This document shows positions 60,780-64,000 of a stretch of 64,000 bases of DNA, piece by piece (positions within the stretch are counted from its first letter, which is position 1; every line of letters starts with the position of its first letter). Source of the stretch: Cocos nucifera (taxonomy: Eukaryota; Streptophyta; Magnoliopsida; Arecales; Arecaceae); assembly GCA_006176705.1 (NCBI GenBank), contig QRFJ01003334.1, forward strand, positions 1 through 64,000, written 5' to 3'. A model generated the notes under the pieces. That model did no database searches and was not told the origin of the DNA. It saw only the letters and a list, made by a program, of their open reading frames with translations. Both the position numbers and the translations under genes were made by a program.

Positions 60780-61700
60780 CATCCTGTCTAAAATGACCGA
60801 AATGGACGAGGTCTTCGACTTTGCTCATGTTAGGACGAGGTTCTCTTCCTGTTCCTAATAGACCGTGAGAGTACATAAGGACCATTGTCAGGGCTTCTCC
60901 TTCCATCTCGTCTAAAATAAACGAGGTCTTCAACTTTGCTCACATTAGGATGAGGTTCTTCTCTTGCTCCTAACGGACTGTGGGAGAACATAAGGACCAT
61001 TGTTAGGGCCTCTCCTCCCATCTCATCTAAAATGAACGAGGTCTTTGACTTTGCTCACGTTAGGATGAGGTTCTTCTCCTATTTTTAATGGACTGTGGGG
61101 ACACATAAGGGCCATTGTTAGGGCCTCTCTCCCTATCTCATCTAAAATGAATGAGGTCTTTGACTTTACTCACGTTAGGACGAAATTCTCCTTCTGTTTC
61201 TAACGGACTGTGGGGGCACATAAGGATCATTGTTAGGGCTTCTTTCCCCATCTTGTCTAAAATGAACGAGGTCTTCGACTTTTGCTCATGTTAGGATGAG
61301 ATTCTCTTCCTATTTCTAACGGACTGTGGGGGCACATAAGGGCCATTGTTAGGACCTTCCCTTCATCTCGTCTAAAATGAATGAGATCTTCAACTTTGCT
61401 CATATTAGGATGAGGTTCTCCTCCTATTCCTAACGGACTGTGGGATATATAAGGGTCGTTGTTAGGGCCTCTCCTTCCATCTCATCTAAAATGAATGAAG
61501 TCTTCGACTTTGCTCATGTTAGGACGAGGTTCTTCTCCTATTTCTAACGGATTGTGGGGCACATGAGGATCGTTGTTAGGACCTCTCCCCCATCTCGTCT
61601 AAAATGAACGAGGTCTTCGACTTTGCTCACGTTAGGATGAGGTTCTCCTCCTGTTCCTAACGGACTGTGGGGGCACATAAGGGCCGTTGTTAGGGCCTCT
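60780..61700 (-). repeat. 115-bp tandem array (element D)
   Basis: Eight units. (g/a)acgaggtcttcgactttgct recurs at about 60805, 60920, 61035, 61150, 61265, 61380, 61494 and 61607, mostly at exact 115-bp steps. Each unit runs on through gttaggaYgaggttctYctcc, ctaacggactgtgggggcac and ggccattgttagggcctctc. One degenerate copy of the start of this unit is also in element B at about 42603-42660. 115 is not a multiple of 3, so the short minus-strand frames seen are not coding. Confidence 0.93.
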
Positions 61701-61965
61701 CTCCCATTGAGGTTGAAGCTCGAAGAAAATCTTGTCTCCTATCAAGGTTGACATCGACGCTTGGAAGAGATCCTATCTCTAATCGAGGTTGACTTGGTCG
61801 CTCAGAAGAGATCTTATCTCTAGCCGAGGTTGACATGGTCGCTCAAAAGAGATCTTATCTCTGACCGAGGTTGAAGCTCGATCGCTCGGAAGAGATCTTA
61901 TCTCTAGCCACGGTTGACTCGGATGCTTGGGAGAGATCTTATCTCTAGTCGAGGTTGAAGAACTT
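61700..61965 (-). repeat. Short array with GATAAGATCT core (element D)
   Basis: Five to six units of about 50 bp. Plus-strand reading: gaagagatcttatctctagccgaggttga plus a ctcggtcgctc-like spacer, the same words as in element B's 68-bp array. Lies between the 115-bp array and the integrase relic. Confidence 0.85.
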
Positions 61966-63240
61966 CGTCCTGCTCATATTAGGATGAGGTTCTCCTCCCG
62001 TTCCTAACACGACCACTTTTGATTGCTTATTTCCTGTTATCATTCAATTTTCGCACCAAGAAATAATAATATGTTGAAATGAAGGAGTTTTATTGTGAAA
62101 AAACTATCGATAGTACATCCTCAAATTTTCTGAGTTTCAAGGTCGTGGGAGCATTGTTCCTTCGAGCTTCTTCAGACGATAAGTTTTGGGCCAGATGACC
62201 TCCACCACCTCATACGGATCTTTCCAATTTGGGGCAAGCTTCTCCTAGCTTTGAGGTTAAGAGATGGTGACTTATCGAAGTATTAAGTCCTCCACTTTGA
62301 ATATTTTACTTCTGACTCTGAAGTTATAATATCGAGCCATCTTTCGTTTGTAGGCCATCATCTGAACCTGGGCTTTCTTTCTTTTCTCTTTCAGCAGATC
62401 GAGGTTGATTCTGAGGTCCTGTGGGTTGTTCTGCTTATTGAAGGTCACGACTCATGCTGACGGAAGCTTAAGTTCAATTGAGATGACTGCTTCTGTTCCA
62501 AAGGCTAAGGCGAATAGTGTTTTTCCAGTTGGTAGCCTTTGAGTAGTTTTGTATGTCCAGAGGACATGGTAGAGTTCGTCCACCCAGGCCCCCTTTGCTT
62601 TGTCAAGTCTTATCTTAATTTCTTGTAGTAGAGTCTGATTGGTCACTTCAGCTTCTTCATTTGCCTGTGGGTGAGCTATCGATGTGAAGTGGTAGGAGAT
62701 ATTTAGGTCTTTATAGAAGTCGGCGAATCTTATCCCGATGAATTATCGCCCATTATCAGTTATAAGAATTCGAGACAGACCGAATCGACAGACTATTGAC
62801 TTTTAGATGAAGTCTTGTACCTTAGTCTCGATAATTTTGACTAGAGATTTGACTTTAATCCATTTGGTGAAGTAGTCGATTGCTACTAGGAGAAACTTTC
62901 ATTGTTCGAATGCCATCGAAAAAGGACCAAGTATATCCATTTTTCACTGCGCAAATGGTCAGGATGCACTTAGTAGAGTAAGCTCGGAGGTCGATCATCT
63001 TTGTATGCTCGCATTATTTTGACAGCGGTCATATTTTCTGACGTACTTCATAGAATTATGGTATAAGATCGGCTAATAGTATCCTTACCGAAGTAGCTTT
63101 TGCGATAGGGACCTAGCTCCTATTTGACTTTCATAAATTTTCTCGTGCACTTTTCATAATGCGAAGTCGGTTATTGAAGGTCGGAGACATCTCAACAGCG
63201 ATAGCGAATATGACCTCTTATACAACTTACCCTCATTCAA
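61966..63240 (-). pseudogene. Integrase of element D
   Basis: C-terminal part 62160-62260, then a core-end frame at 62646-62452 (KIRLDKAKGAWVDELYHVLWTYKTTQRLPTGKTLFALAFGTEAV). Further upstream on the minus strand are pieces of the catalytic core (62690-62960) and zinc domain (about 63000-63130), in several frames with stops. Inactive. Confidence 0.8.
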
Positions 63241-63366
63241 AACATATCGAGAGGCTTGATTCTTGAGTTACTGAACTTCTTTCGGATCATGAGGAAGGAC
63301 TCCCTCCTTGAGATAGGCAACCAATGGGTCGATCCAGCTTGGCTCGAGTTCTGTCGGTAAAATGAC

Positions 63367-63900
63367 CTACGATTTCTCTAAGAGTGGGCACTTCAGGGTC
63401 TCAAAAAATACTTCTTTGAACAGTTCAGCTGGAGCTAAAGTGGTCAACTTAGAGAGAAGGTCGGCTCTTATATTTTCTACCCTCAAAACCCGTCGAATGC
63501 CAAAATAGTTGAAGGCCAAAGTCAAGTCCTTTACTTTTTTTAGGTATTTAATCATACTTTTCTTCCGTACTTCGTAGCTGCCACTGACTTGATCGATTAC
63601 TAATTGGGAGTCACTATAGATTTAAAGCCGATCTACTTATAATTCTTTTGCTATTTTTAATTCGATGATCAGAGCTTCGTACTCGACCCCATTATTAGTT
63701 ATAAGAAATTCGAAATGCAGTGCATACTCGATGATGACTAAGACTAACCCCATATCCGCTCTAGTAGAGTTGGATGAACCATCCACGTACAGAGTCCAAA
63801 AACTTTTTGGAAGGTCAGCTGCTTCTTCAGGAAGGTTCGATTGCGACAGTAAAGTGCTGGTGCTCAAGCTCGGCATCATCAGGAATGGTACATTCTATTA
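63367..63900 (-). pseudogene. RNase H of element D
   Basis: 63879-63637 gives FWTLYVDGSSNSTRADMGLVL and VEYEALIIELKIAKEL (first Asp and Glu present). 63555-63367 gives FNYFGIRRVLRVENIRADLLSKL, the domain end. A stop/frameshift separates them. The RT would lie beyond 64000. Confidence 0.85.
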
Positions 63901-64000
63901 CAAAATCTGCTAATATCTAGGCTTTGATCGATGATCGGGGTCGATAATTGATATCAAATTTCATGAGCTCGATTGTCCATTTTGTAATTTTTCAGAAGCA

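Larger units (their letters stand above)
59751..64000 (-). mobile_element. Gypsy-type element D (continues beyond window)
   Basis: Its left LTR is 59751-60593 (843 bp, tgttggtgcagaattt ... tttatctccaaca). In minus-strand sense this is the 3' LTR, preceded by polypurine tract, arrays, integrase and RNase H. The preceding pentamer aacat (59746-59750) is the predicted target duplication but its partner is outside. The LTR ends and the 61970-62260 segment are the same family as element B, of which D is a longer, pol-containing relative. Confidence 0.88.

Overview
The window is nuclear DNA from a flowering plant, almost certainly a monocot and plausibly a palm. That is inferred from the gene families, GT-AG introns, long AT-rich intergenic DNA and the retrotransposon load; no single marker proves the genus. 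There is no operon, phage, plasmid or CRISPR material.

Layout. 1-3477: 3' part of a Ty3/gypsy-type LTR retrotransposon (element A), with an internal tandem array, polypurine tract and terminal LTR. 4975-8000 (minus): an ASYMMETRIC LEAVES1 / ROUGH SHEATH2 / PHANTASTICA MYB gene with an intronless coding region and a 1.7 kb intron in its 5' leader. 8.6-13.6 kb: intergenic DNA with a MITE-like element, microsatellites and a 248-bp tandem repeat. 14024-21633 (plus): a complete nine-exon cytosolic triosephosphate isomerase gene (254 aa), one intron of which has a GC donor. 24563-27385 (plus): a complete six-exon receptor-like cytoplasmic kinase of subfamily VII (409 aa). 29777-37000 (minus): an SCL-type SR splicing factor gene (seven coding exons, 294 aa) with a 2.8 kb leader intron and an apparent coding intron of only 28 nt.

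37.4-64 kb is a retrotransposon graveyard. A Ty1/copia element (about 38518-48306) is split by a complete gypsy element B (39511-45873, minus, 5-bp target-site duplication ATTAA). It is also hit by a 5'-truncated LINE (46001-46683, minus, 14-bp target-site duplication). Element B lacks almost all of pol. After small repeats and an RLCK pseudogene exon (51136-51312) comes a Tat-like gypsy element C (about 52.8-59.75 kb, plus) with degenerate gag-pol. It is interrupted at 59751 by element D (minus), which has its LTR, two tandem arrays and degenerate integrase/RNase H and runs off the window.

The four intact genes are unrelated housekeeping or regulatory genes and do not form a pathway. The most unusual signal is a short inverted repeat, GGAGATAAGATCTCC, reiterated in tandem arrays between the coding region and 3' LTR of elements A, B and D, and in variant form in element C. 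It reads the same way in element sense in all four. I did not find a convincing new biochemical system.
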